From positions 1-46,205 of the forward strand of contig JBATSO010000047.1 in the NCBI GenBank assembly GCA_049293335.1: 46,205 nucleotides of DNA, given 5' to 3'. Within the stretch, counting starts at the first letter, position 1. Each line of letters begins with the position of its first letter. The translations under genes were made by a program, and so were the position numbers. The notes beneath the pieces are model-generated. The model did not search any database, was not told the DNA's origin, and saw nothing but the letters and a program-made list of their open reading frames with translations. Shown piece by piece: positions 22,612-29,374 of this stretch. Origin of the DNA: JAGXIT01 sp049293335 (GTDB lineage: Bacteria; Patescibacteriota; Saccharimonadia; Saccharimonadales; UBA4665).

Positions 22612-24003
22612 TTAAACACTTACCATAGACATATCGGGGCAATAAAATACGTTTTCACCCGCATCTGGCCCCAGCACAACCGAACCACCAATTTGGAACT
22701 TCGGTCGGGTTGTCCAGGATTCTTGACCGTCATTACGCGTTGCACCCTGCACAAGTAGCCGCCCGCCCTCAACGTAGACCATAGGCGTTGTATCGGCGGC
22801 TGGCGTACGGTAAAAGGAGGGTGAATAAAACGCCCATTCTCCGCCCGTCATATGAATAAGCCCTTTTTCGTTCGCAATGTCTGGGTTTTGCATGCCCTGG
22901 CCAACACTTGGACTAAAAAACGCGCCGTTCCCGCCCTCTAGGCGTATGACTGTGCCAGGGGCGGCCAATGTGTCGTTACTGCTTTTGTAGCCTTCGTATG
23001 CGCCGCCAAAGAAACGCAAGCCGTGGCCAGCCGAACCCGAAACCTTAAGGCCACGCCAACCATTAAGTGCAGACATAAACACAAAGCCAACATTGGTTTT
23101 GCTTAGTGAATCAAAGACTAATTCGTAGTCGTTGTCGGCATAAGTACCTGTCTGAGCGGGGCTAGAGCTTGGCCCAATATTTAAATATCCATCCATCCAC
23201 AAGTTGTTGTCTGCGCCACCGAGCATAAACTGTGTGTCCCAGAGGTTATTTGCAGTCCAGTGTCCTGTAAAAAGGGTTTGTGTAATAAGGCATTTACGGT
23301 CTTTCCGCCCAAAAACACTACGCATAAAGTTAAAGCTTAGAGCATGAAACTGGCATGCATAGAGTGAGCCAGTTGTGACATCTATAAATTGATGTTTTGA
23401 GATGCCGCCATCACCAGCCACCGCAAAGTCTGCCATGTATATATCGAACAAATTACCCCCCGGAGTCACCCACCACGATGCGGCGCCAGAACTAATACTG
23501 GCCCCGAGATTTATACGAGTCGGCACAAACACACCGCTACTTTGTTCGAGGTTACGAGGACCAGCGGGTGTACCAATTATTTTAAGGCCGCTGTAAAGCG
23601 TACGAGTTTGGTTGAATGTATGTATACGTGAACCAAGGCGAATCGCAGGCATTCGAGAGTGAGCCTGCTGCCAAGCGATTGCGGCAGTTAGCTTATCGTC
23701 ATCAGTGGTACCCGCAAATGAATCCAACAGGCGAGTACCGTCATCAACACCTGCCGATGGCGTCACCCAGGTCATACCTGTCCCATCCCACGATAAGACT
23801 TGGTTGGAGGCGGGCGTGTTCGTAACTGAAAGCTTTGGCTCAGTTATAACACCATCTAAAACTTCTGCTGCACCGACAGATAGAGGTACGTTGTTCCACT
23901 TCGCGGTGGTGGCGTTGTAGCGCAATATATTATCTTGAGCAAGAGTGTTAAAAAAAACATCGTTTGCATTCTGTATTCCAGTTCCCGCACCTGTAAATGG
24001 CAT
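22612..24003 (-). CDS. Phage tailspike/tail-fiber-like protein
   Basis: This 463-aa protein has no signal peptide. Its N-terminus (DVFFNTLAQDNILRYNATTAKWNNVPLSVGAAEVLDGVI) and the repeat-like VLSWDGTGMTWVTPSAG resemble tail-fiber head sections of actinobacteriophages. The rest is rich in Gly, Asn, Thr and aromatics, with short repeating turns (LRFFGGAYEGYKSS, VIRLEGGNGAFFSPSVGQG, MVYVEGGRLLVQGATRN) typical of a right-handed parallel beta-helix. No catalytic triad is recognised. It is an isolated phage-type gene between grpE/hrcA and dnaK. No SD or promoter close to its start was identified. Confidence 0.75.
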   Translation of the reverse strand: MPFTGAGTGIQNANDVFFNTLAQDNILRYNATTAKWNNVPLSVGAAEVLDGVITEPKLSVTNTPASNQVLSWDGTGMTWVTPSAGVDDGTRLLDSFAGTTDDDKLTAAIAWQQAHSRMPAIRLGSRIHTFNQTRTLYSGLKIIGTPAGPRNLEQSSGVFVPTRINLGASISSGAASWWVTPGGNLFDIYMADFAVAGDGGISKHQFIDVTTGSLYACQFHALSFNFMRSVFGRKDRKCLITQTLFTGHWTANNLWDTQFMLGGADNNLWMDGYLNIGPSSSPAQTGTYADNDYELVFDSLSKTNVGFVFMSALNGWRGLKVSGSAGHGLRFFGGAYEGYKSSNDTLAAPGTVIRLEGGNGAFFSPSVGQGMQNPDIANEKGLIHMTGGEWAFYSPSFYRTPAADTTPMVYVEGGRLLVQGATRNDGQESWTTRPKFQIGGSVVLGPDAGENVFYCPDMSMVSV

Positions 24004-24033
24004 GCACTCTCCCCCATACTGCTATTGGTTAGA

Positions 24034-24336
24034 TTATAGCATTTTATCTCGTGAACGCAGTGCTAGTTCACTTAGAAGTCTAGCGTATTTTGTGCGTGGT
24101 GATTTGCACCTTTCGAGTAAACCAACAATCTCACCAGCCAAGCTATAGATTACCCTATTGAGCCTGGTGTCTCCAAGTGATTGACGTAAGCCAACTCGTT
24201 CAACCACGCTGTCGGGATAAGTCGGGCCACCGAAAACCTCTTCTAGATTTCCGCCATCTTCAAGCGTGCTACATGCGTCCGAAATAATAACCAATTGTAG
24301 TGGTGTATCGGGCCAAAAAGATAATCGTTGCGGCAC
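24034..24336 (-). CDS. Hypothetical protein downstream of grpE, 100 aa
   Basis: This 100-aa protein is not recognised. It starts with GTG five bases after the grpE stop. AAGGGG lies about 8 nt before the GTG, overlapping the grpE stop codon, which points to translational coupling. The sequence is soluble, with a helical C-terminal half rich in Leu and Arg (SLAGEIVGLLERCKSPRTKYARLLSELALRSRDKML). It is likely the last gene of the hrcA operon, but a chance ORF cannot be excluded. Confidence 0.55.
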   Translation of the reverse strand: MPQRLSFWPDTPLQLVIISDACSTLEDGGNLEEVFGGPTYPDSVVERVGLRQSLGDTRLNRVIYSLAGEIVGLLERCKSPRTKYARLLSELALRSRDKML

Positions 24337-24341
24337 AGCAA

Positions 24342-24887
24342 CTACCCCTTCACGCGGACCATGGCGTGGCGAATAACATCTTCGCCCATGGCGTAGCCAC
24401 TTTGGAGTTCTTCACACACCACTTCGTGTTCGCCCTCACCTTGTTCCATACTGACCGCCTCGTGGTAGTGCGGGTCAAACGGTTCGCCAACGGTTTTAAT
24501 ACGTTCTACGCCTATATCACCGAGGGTTTTTTCGAACTGTAAAAGTATCTTTTTGACCCCCTCAACCCACTCACGAAGCTGCTTTTCTTCTTGACTCTTG
24601 ACTCTGGGCTCTTGGCTCTCTGCCGCAAGCAGGTGCTTTAGTGCGCGCTCGAAATTATCGATAATTGGCAGCAAGTCTTTGACGATGTTTGATTTAACGC
24701 TCGACCGCAAGGCGGCAATTTGGGCTTCGTGCTGGCGGCGCAGATTAACGGCGTCTGCCCGCTCACGCTGCAAAGCCTCTGTAAGCTGCGCGTTTTCGGC
24801 CGCTAGTTGCTCGGAGATCTGTACGTAATCGAGCTGAGAATCAGTTTTGTCTGAGTCGGTTGTCGGCTTATCTTTTTTTTGCTTCAT
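24342..24887 (-). CDS. grpE: Nucleotide exchange factor GrpE
   Basis: GrpE releases ADP from DnaK. The 181-aa protein has an acidic/polar N-terminus, a long coiled-coil (about 20-65), the SNIVKDLLPIIDNFERALKHL core helix, and the C-terminal beta domain with GVERIKTVGEPFDPHYHEAVSM and LQSGYAMGEDVIRHAMVRV. Residues 91-100 (SQEPRVKSQE) are encoded by a tandem repeat of GAGTCAAGA-like units at 24588-24617, an insertion in the usual loop after the FERAL helix. The ATG is preceded by AAAGGAG at 13 nt. It is part of the hrcA operon. Confidence 0.95.
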   Translation of the reverse strand: MKQKKDKPTTDSDKTDSQLDYVQISEQLAAENAQLTEALQRERADAVNLRRQHEAQIAALRSSVKSNIVKDLLPIIDNFERALKHLLAAESQEPRVKSQEEKQLREWVEGVKKILLQFEKTLGDIGVERIKTVGEPFDPHYHEAVSMEQGEGEHEVVCEELQSGYAMGEDVIRHAMVRVKG

Positions 24888-24993
24888 TGTAGTTCTTCTA
24901 CTCCTTTAACAAACTTTAGCTAAGTAATTTCTCTCGACGCAGCCATCGCCGCAGCCCACATGCTTGAAGTCTATATCATCCTGCTTTTTTTAG

Positions 24994-25221
24994 TCATAAT
25001 GCACCCTGACTCTTTTTTTGAAACTCTTGGTCTAGGTCTAAAGCTACTTTACCCCATTGCATGTTAATCCAATCAGGCGAAACACCGATTTGCAGCAAAA
25101 ATTGGCTAGCCACTTCTCTGCGATGTGCTGCATCAGACGGATTACCTTCCCATTCGGCAAAACGAGCTTCTGTTTCTGCACTTCGCAAAATATCGTAGCT
25201 GGATGGCAAACTGGCGTTCAT
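24994..25221 (-). CDS. Small hypothetical protein between hrcA and grpE, 75 aa
   Basis: This 75-aa soluble protein is not recognised. It is acidic, beginning MNASLPSSYDILRSAETEARFAEWEG, and has a hydrophobic/aromatic centre (FLLQIGVSPDWINMQWGKVALDL). Its ATG overlaps the hrcA stop (ATGA), so it is translated with hrcA and should be heat-induced under CIRCE control. The 106-bp gap before grpE contains no gene. A role as a small heat-shock regulator or HrcA partner is only a guess. Confidence 0.7.
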   Translation of the reverse strand: MNASLPSSYDILRSAETEARFAEWEGNPSDAAHRREVASQFLLQIGVSPDWINMQWGKVALDLDQEFQKKSQGAL

Positions 25222-25916
25222 AGCACTTCCTCCAGGGTTCTCCCGGCATGCGCAACCAGCGTCATTACATCGCGGTAGCTTTGGCGGGTGGGGCCAAGCG
25301 TGCCAATGTAGCTATGGTCGCTAAAAGGGCTGCGAAAACGGCTAATGATAAGGCTCACATCGGCACTACGACCAATGGGGTTTTCGGCGCCAATGTACAC
25401 GGTCAGTGGTTGGTTAGGGGCGGCTTCTCGCAGCCACGGCTCTAGGTTGTCGAGCAGGCTGGCAACTTGCTGTACCTGGTGGCCATCATGGAACTCTGGC
25501 TGGCCAAACAGGTTACTCAGCCCCGATATGTACAGTTGGTTGCCAATGGTTGCAAGGCCGAGGTTATGAGTTAGTTCCACCAGCGTGTCTACTGCATTGC
25601 GAATAGCTCGCTCTGGCAAACCACCATCTTGCAAGCGACTGCTCAGCGCCCGTTCGGCGCCACGCTCGGGCGTACCATGGCCCGTTTCGGCAATGGTGTT
25701 CACGTAATAGCGGTAGCCCTTGTCGGTTGGGATTCTACCAGCAGAAGTATGGGGCTGACGAATGTAGCCCTTTTGTTCCAGCTCGGCCATTTCGGCCCGT
25801 ACCGTGGCCGACGAAACGCCAAATACTTTGGCAAGCAAACTGCTGCCCACCGGCGCAGCCACCTCTGCGTATTGTTCAATAATAGCCGTTAAAATTTGCT
25901 TTTGTCGTGGAGTCAT
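25218..25916 (-). CDS. hrcA: Heat-inducible transcription repressor HrcA
   Basis: HrcA binds CIRCE and represses chaperone genes. The 232-aa protein has an N-terminal winged HTH (LTAIIEQYAEVAAPVGSSLLAKVFGVSSATVRAEMAELEQKGYIRQPHTSAGRIPTDKGYRYYV), the family signature. It then has a shortened GAF-like domain, compared with 340 aa in typical HrcA, ending with SDHSYIGTLGPTRQSYRDVMTLVAHAGRTLEEVL. ATG at 25916 is chosen; TATGCT ends 6 nt before it and the upstream GTG lies inside the operator. CIRCE at 25934-25960 makes it autoregulated. Confidence 0.96.
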   Translation of the reverse strand: MTPRQKQILTAIIEQYAEVAAPVGSSLLAKVFGVSSATVRAEMAELEQKGYIRQPHTSAGRIPTDKGYRYYVNTIAETGHGTPERGAERALSSRLQDGGLPERAIRNAVDTLVELTHNLGLATIGNQLYISGLSNLFGQPEFHDGHQVQQVASLLDNLEPWLREAAPNQPLTVYIGAENPIGRSADVSLIISRFRSPFSDHSYIGTLGPTRQSYRDVMTLVAHAGRTLEEVL

Positions 25917-25922
25917 GTCATA

Positions 25923-25960
25923 AGCATAACACTTTGGCACTCAAAACTCAAGAGTGCTAG
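25923..25960 (-). promoter_or_regulatory. CIRCE operator and -10 of hrcA
   Basis: TTGGCACTC-N9-GAGTGCTAG (25934-25960) precedes a TATGCT -10 hexamer (minus strand, 25928-25923). The operator overlaps the last codons of gmk. HrcA binding would block the promoter, so the gene is autorepressed. Confidence 0.92.
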
Positions 25961-26676
25961 CGGCTAGCTTGGAGGTCTTTCAGGAGCTTTTCGGCCCATG
26001 CATGAAAGCTTTTATCGATACGGTTAAATTCGTTGTTACTATGCGCTATTTCATTTGCCGCATCGACCGCCTCGTTAAGGTCATCATTTACAATAAAATA
26101 ATAGTAGGGCTTACTAAGCGCTTCTTTGAGCTCGAGTATTGCGGTATGCATACGCCGTTCTATATCTGATTCGTCTGCCTTGCCAGTGGTATAGCGAGAA
26201 TGCAGGCGCCGCTGCCATTCCTTATAGTCTGGCGGCAAAATAAATTCGGCAATAACGTTTTCAGAGATAGCTTTGTACTCGGCAACCCCCTGTACTTCAA
26301 TGTCGGTGAGCGCTATTTTTTCTGCGTCTTTCGCCCATTGTAATTCTGCGGCACTCGTACCATACAAGTTACCACCGTACTCTTTTGCCTCAACAAATTC
26401 ACCGTTTTTAAGCATGTTGCAGGCCTGTTCTTTCGAAATAAAGTGGTACTCTACACCATCTTGCTCCATAATGCCCCCATTCTCACGAGGTGCTCGGGTG
26501 GTATGAGACACCACATGATGGTATTTTCCGCTTTGGAGCATTTGGTGTTTTATGGTGTCTTTACCCGCCCCACTTACCCCTACAAGAAGTACAATAGGTG
26601 TACTCTGCACGAGCTTAATGGTGTCGGCAGATGGTTTGTAATTGGCGACAAGCGCCTCAAGCGTAGTGTTATTCAT
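25957..26676 (-). CDS. gmk: Guanylate kinase
   Basis: Gmk phosphorylates GMP to GDP with ATP. The 239-aa protein has Walker A GVSGAGKDT (about 32-40), the GMP-binding SHTTRAPRENG, EYHFISKEQ, FVEAKEYGGNLYGT, and the GK-type LID with RRLHSRYTTGKADESDIERRM. An N-terminal extension of about 25 residues and a C-terminal one (HSNNEFNRIDKSFHAWAEKLLKDLQASR) make it longer than typical Gmk (about 205 aa). ATG at 26676 is preferred; TATAAA ends 6 nt before it. The gene runs in the same direction as hrcA. Confidence 0.92.
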   Translation of the reverse strand: MNNTTLEALVANYKPSADTIKLVQSTPIVLLVGVSGAGKDTIKHQMLQSGKYHHVVSHTTRAPRENGGIMEQDGVEYHFISKEQACNMLKNGEFVEAKEYGGNLYGTSAAELQWAKDAEKIALTDIEVQGVAEYKAISENVIAEFILPPDYKEWQRRLHSRYTTGKADESDIERRMHTAILELKEALSKPYYYFIVNDDLNEAVDAANEIAHSNNEFNRIDKSFHAWAEKLLKDLQASR

Positions 26677-26730
26677 GCTACCTTTATAACAGATATGGGC
26701 TAGCTTACAAAGTAAACAGCGGCGGCGTGT

Positions 26731-26736
26731 TATAGT
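26731..26736 (+). promoter_or_regulatory. -10 element of bcp
   Basis: TATAGT at 26731-26736 lies 24 nt before the ATG. It is followed by AGAAGGAG (SD) at about 26747-26754, so this is a leadered SD-type gene. Confidence 0.6.
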
Positions 26737-26760
26737 GAACCACATATAGAAGGAGCATAT

Positions 26761-27225
26761 ATGTTAAAGGCACCAGAGTTTACACTGCAAGATCAAGATG
26801 GCAAAACGCATTCGCTAGCGGATTACGCGGGCAAGTGGGTAGTGTTGTATTTTTACCCCAAAGATAATACGCCAGGCTGCACCAAAGAGGCTTGCAACTT
26901 TCGCGACGCGCGCGATGCCATTGCCGAATTTGGCGATGCTGTCGTGATGGGCGTTAGTAAAGATTCGGTGGAAAGCCACCGCAAATTTGCCGACAAGCAC
27001 GAGCTTAACTTTACCCTACTGAGTGACCCCGACCATGCTGTTGCAGAAGCATATGATTCGTGGGACCCAAAGTTTTTCTTTGGTAAAATACTGCTCGGCG
27101 TAAAACGCAATACGTTTTTAATTAACCCTCAGGGCGAGATTGCCAAAAAATATGAAGGTGTTGACCCTGCTAAACACGCCGCCGAAATCATCGCCGACCT
27201 GAAGGCATTTCAAAATAAAAAGTAG
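26761..27225 (+). CDS. bcp: Thioredoxin-dependent peroxiredoxin, BCP/PrxQ type
   Basis: This 154-aa AhpC/TSA-fold enzyme reduces hydroperoxides. It has the family motif YPKDNTPGCTKEAC: the peroxidatic cysteine is C40 and the resolving cysteine C45 is five residues later, the atypical 2-Cys arrangement of BCP. LSDPDHAVAEAYDSW and RNTFLINPQGEIAKKYEGVDPAKHAAEI complete the fold. There is a clear SD (AGAAGGAG). It is expected to work in the cytoplasm with thioredoxin. A hairpin terminator follows at 27326-27356. Confidence 0.95.
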   Translation: MLKAPEFTLQDQDGKTHSLADYAGKWVVLYFYPKDNTPGCTKEACNFRDARDAIAEFGDAVVMGVSKDSVESHRKFADKHELNFTLLSDPDHAVAEAYDSWDPKFFFGKILLGVKRNTFLINPQGEIAKKYEGVDPAKHAAEIIADLKAFQNKK

Positions 27226-27325
27226 GTGAGGATAACCCAATATTGAAGTTCTGTAGGTCATGAAGCTTAGATGATTGCAACCATGCGATAATGGCCGTAT
27301 TTTGCATTGCACTAAAGCCCACGAG

Positions 27326-27356
27326 ATCCTGAATTAAACTCAGGATGACAGTTTTT
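27326..27356 (+). terminator. Hairpin terminator after bcp
   Basis: ATCCTGA (27326-27332) pairs with TCAGGAT (27340-27346) around a 7-nt loop, followed by GACAG and a run of five T. It resembles the common GGATGACA-type palindromic repeat and is convergent with lepA. Confidence 0.65.
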
Positions 27357-27370
27357 GCTAGTGGTTTTAA

Positions 27371-29269
27371 CTAGTCACGTTTTAGCATGACAGTAAACGC
27401 CTCAGCAGGAATGTCGACCTTACCGAAACGCTTCATCCGTTTTTTGCCTTTGGCTTGCTTGGCGAGCACCTTTTTTTTGCGGGAAACATCGCCGCCGTAT
27501 AGCCCTGTTGTTACATCTTTTCGAAAAGCGCTTAGGTCTTCGCGGGCAATGAATCGGCCATTAATCGCCGCTTGTAAGGCGACCTGAAAGTTCTGCCGCG
27601 GTATGACTTCTTTAAGCTTTTCGACCGTCTCACGCCCAAGCCGCTGGGCCTCACTGCGATGGACAATAACACTTAGTGCACCAACCATTTCGCCCGCTAT
27701 ATAAAAATCGACTTTTACCAGGTCTTCAACTCGGTAATCATCGAGTTCGTAGTTAAAACTACCATAGCCAGAAGTAATGCTTTTAAGCTGATCGTAGAAA
27801 TCTGTGAGCAGGTTGGCGAGCGGCGCCTCAAAGCTCACCATAGCGCGTTCGTCTATGTAACTAAGGTTTGTTTGCAGACCGCGCTTGCCTGAAATAAGCT
27901 GTATGACTGGACCCACAAAGTTTTGTGGCACGACTATTTCGCCCTTGATCCATGGTTCGCGGATTTCAACAATTTTCGTTACATCAGGGAGGTCTGCCGC
28001 CGATTTTATATCAATTTCCTCGCCCGAAACCATACTAATTTTGTAATCCGTACTAGGGTTCGTTACCACTAACTCTAGGTTGTACTCACGCTCAAGGCGT
28101 TCGCGCACAATATCCATGTGGAGCAAGCCCAAAAAGCCAATGCGCACACCAAAGCCCAAGACTGGTGAGTTTTCGGGCACAAACTGCAACGCTGAATCAC
28201 TGAGCGAAAGCTTTTCGACAGCGTCTTTGAGCTCCTGATAGTACTCATTGCTCTCGGGGAAAAACCCCGCATACACAAAGGGCTGTACGTCGCGGTAACC
28301 GGGCAAAGCCGCAGTAGCGGGATTGGCTACCAAAGTAATCGTGTCACCAACCCGTGCCTCACGCGTCGACTTGAGGTTAGTTACAATGTAGCCAATCTCA
28401 CCCGTTTTTAGCTCGGCGTTGGGCGTCATGTCGGGCTTGAGTGCTCCAACTTCAAGCGCAATGCCCTGCGCACTCGTTGCTAACATCTTGATCTGAGCAT
28501 TTTTAAGAATGTGGCCGTCTATGACGCGAACGTACAGAATAACGCCGCGGTAATCGTCGTAATAGCTATCGAAAATAAGGGCTCTAGTTTCGGGCAACTG
28601 TGAAGGCTTTGGTGCTGGTACATCAGCCACGATTCTATCTAGCACTGCTTCAACACCCTGGCCTGTTTTGGCCGAAATCATTAAAATATCTTCTTGTTTA
28701 CAGCCAAGCAAGCTAATAACCTCGCGGCTCACACGGTCAACATCAGCGGCAGGTAAGTCAATTTTATTTAGAACAGGAATGATAGTAAGATCGGCCGCAA
28801 TCGCCAGATAGACATTGGCGAGGGTCTGAGCCTGGATACCCTGAGTCGCATCGACGACGAGCAGTGCACCCTCGCAAGCCTGTAAACTCCGTGAAACCTC
28901 ATACGAAAAGTCAACGTGGCCTGGGGTGTCGATGAGGTTCAGCTCATATTCCCTGGGGGTATGTGAGAAGGCTGTGTCGCTGCGCGACGCTTGACCGACT
29001 GGATTCCCGCCTTCGCGGGAATGACGGATCCCGAAGCCACCGTGACTCGCGACTCGCGACTCGTGACTCGACTTGTACTTCATGCGTACGGGTGCAAGTT
29101 TAATGGTAATGCCCTTTTCGCGCTCTAAGTCCATGCGGTCAAGTAGCTGCGCCTTCATATTGCGCTTTTCGACCGTACCTGTTAGCTCCAGCAAACGATC
29201 GGCCAGGGTAGATTTACCATGATCAATATGAGCGATAATACAAAAATTGCGTATATGTGATTGGTCCAC
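27371..29269 (-). CDS. lepA: Elongation factor 4 (LepA)
   Basis: LepA is a ribosome-associated GTPase. The 632-aa protein has G1 HIDHGKST, G2 GITI, G3 DTPGH and G4 NKID motifs, followed by EF-G-like domains II, III and V and the LepA-specific C-terminal domain (GYGSFNYELDDYRVEDLVKVDFYI ... KKKVLAKQAKGKKRMK). Residues 67-106, between G2 and G3, are an insertion of about 38 aa not found in ordinary LepA, encoded by a palindromic repeat and a GACTCGC tandem (28952-29071). Start is GTG at 29269; an upstream 5' UTR contains ten AACTCTT repeats. Confidence 0.96.
   Translation of the reverse strand: MDQSHIRNFCIIAHIDHGKSTLADRLLELTGTVEKRNMKAQLLDRMDLEREKGITIKLAPVRMKYKSSHESRVASHGGFGIRHSREGGNPVGQASRSDTAFSHTPREYELNLIDTPGHVDFSYEVSRSLQACEGALLVVDATQGIQAQTLANVYLAIAADLTIIPVLNKIDLPAADVDRVSREVISLLGCKQEDILMISAKTGQGVEAVLDRIVADVPAPKPSQLPETRALIFDSYYDDYRGVILYVRVIDGHILKNAQIKMLATSAQGIALEVGALKPDMTPNAELKTGEIGYIVTNLKSTREARVGDTITLVANPATAALPGYRDVQPFVYAGFFPESNEYYQELKDAVEKLSLSDSALQFVPENSPVLGFGVRIGFLGLLHMDIVRERLEREYNLELVVTNPSTDYKISMVSGEEIDIKSAADLPDVTKIVEIREPWIKGEIVVPQNFVGPVIQLISGKRGLQTNLSYIDERAMVSFEAPLANLLTDFYDQLKSITSGYGSFNYELDDYRVEDLVKVDFYIAGEMVGALSVIVHRSEAQRLGRETVEKLKEVIPRQNFQVALQAAINGRFIAREDLSAFRKDVTTGLYGGDVSRKKKVLAKQAKGKKRMKRFGKVDIPAEAFTVMLKRD
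28952..29071. repeat. In-frame repeat insertion inside lepA
   Basis: The segment contains a perfect 8-bp hairpin ATTCCCGC-cttc-GCGGGAAT (29003-29022) with the flanking GACGGAT typical of dispersed intergenic repeats, followed by tandem GACTCGC/GACTCGT units (about 29042-29070). It is translated as a basic, Ser/Arg/Gly-rich loop between GTPase motifs. Confidence 0.88.
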
Positions 29270-29273
29270 GAAA

Positions 29274-29349
29274 AACTCTTAACTCTTAACTCTTAACTCT
29301 TAACTCTTAACTCTTAACTCTTAACTCTTAACTCTTAACTCTTAACTCT
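29274..29349. repeat. AACTCTT heptanucleotide tandem repeat upstream of lepA
   Basis: Ten perfect tandem copies of AACTCTT plus six bases lie directly between the lepA GTG start and its putative promoter (TATACT, minus strand, 29358-29353). The repeat resembles the long heptamer repeats known in cyanobacteria, and on the mRNA reads AAGAGTT. Confidence 0.95.
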
Positions 29350-29374
29350 GCCAGTATAACAGAGGTAGGTGTTT

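Noticed and set aside
22612..24003. Prophage
   Set aside because: Only a single phage-type gene is present, without terminase, capsid, integrase or lysis genes.
27326..27356. Mobile palindromic element after bcp
   Set aside because: The hairpin resembles the GGATGACA repeat type, but position after the stop and the T-run make a terminator the simpler reading; its repeat origin is left open.
29274..29349. CRISPR array
   Set aside because: The heptamers are contiguous without spacers; no Cas gene is present anywhere in the window.
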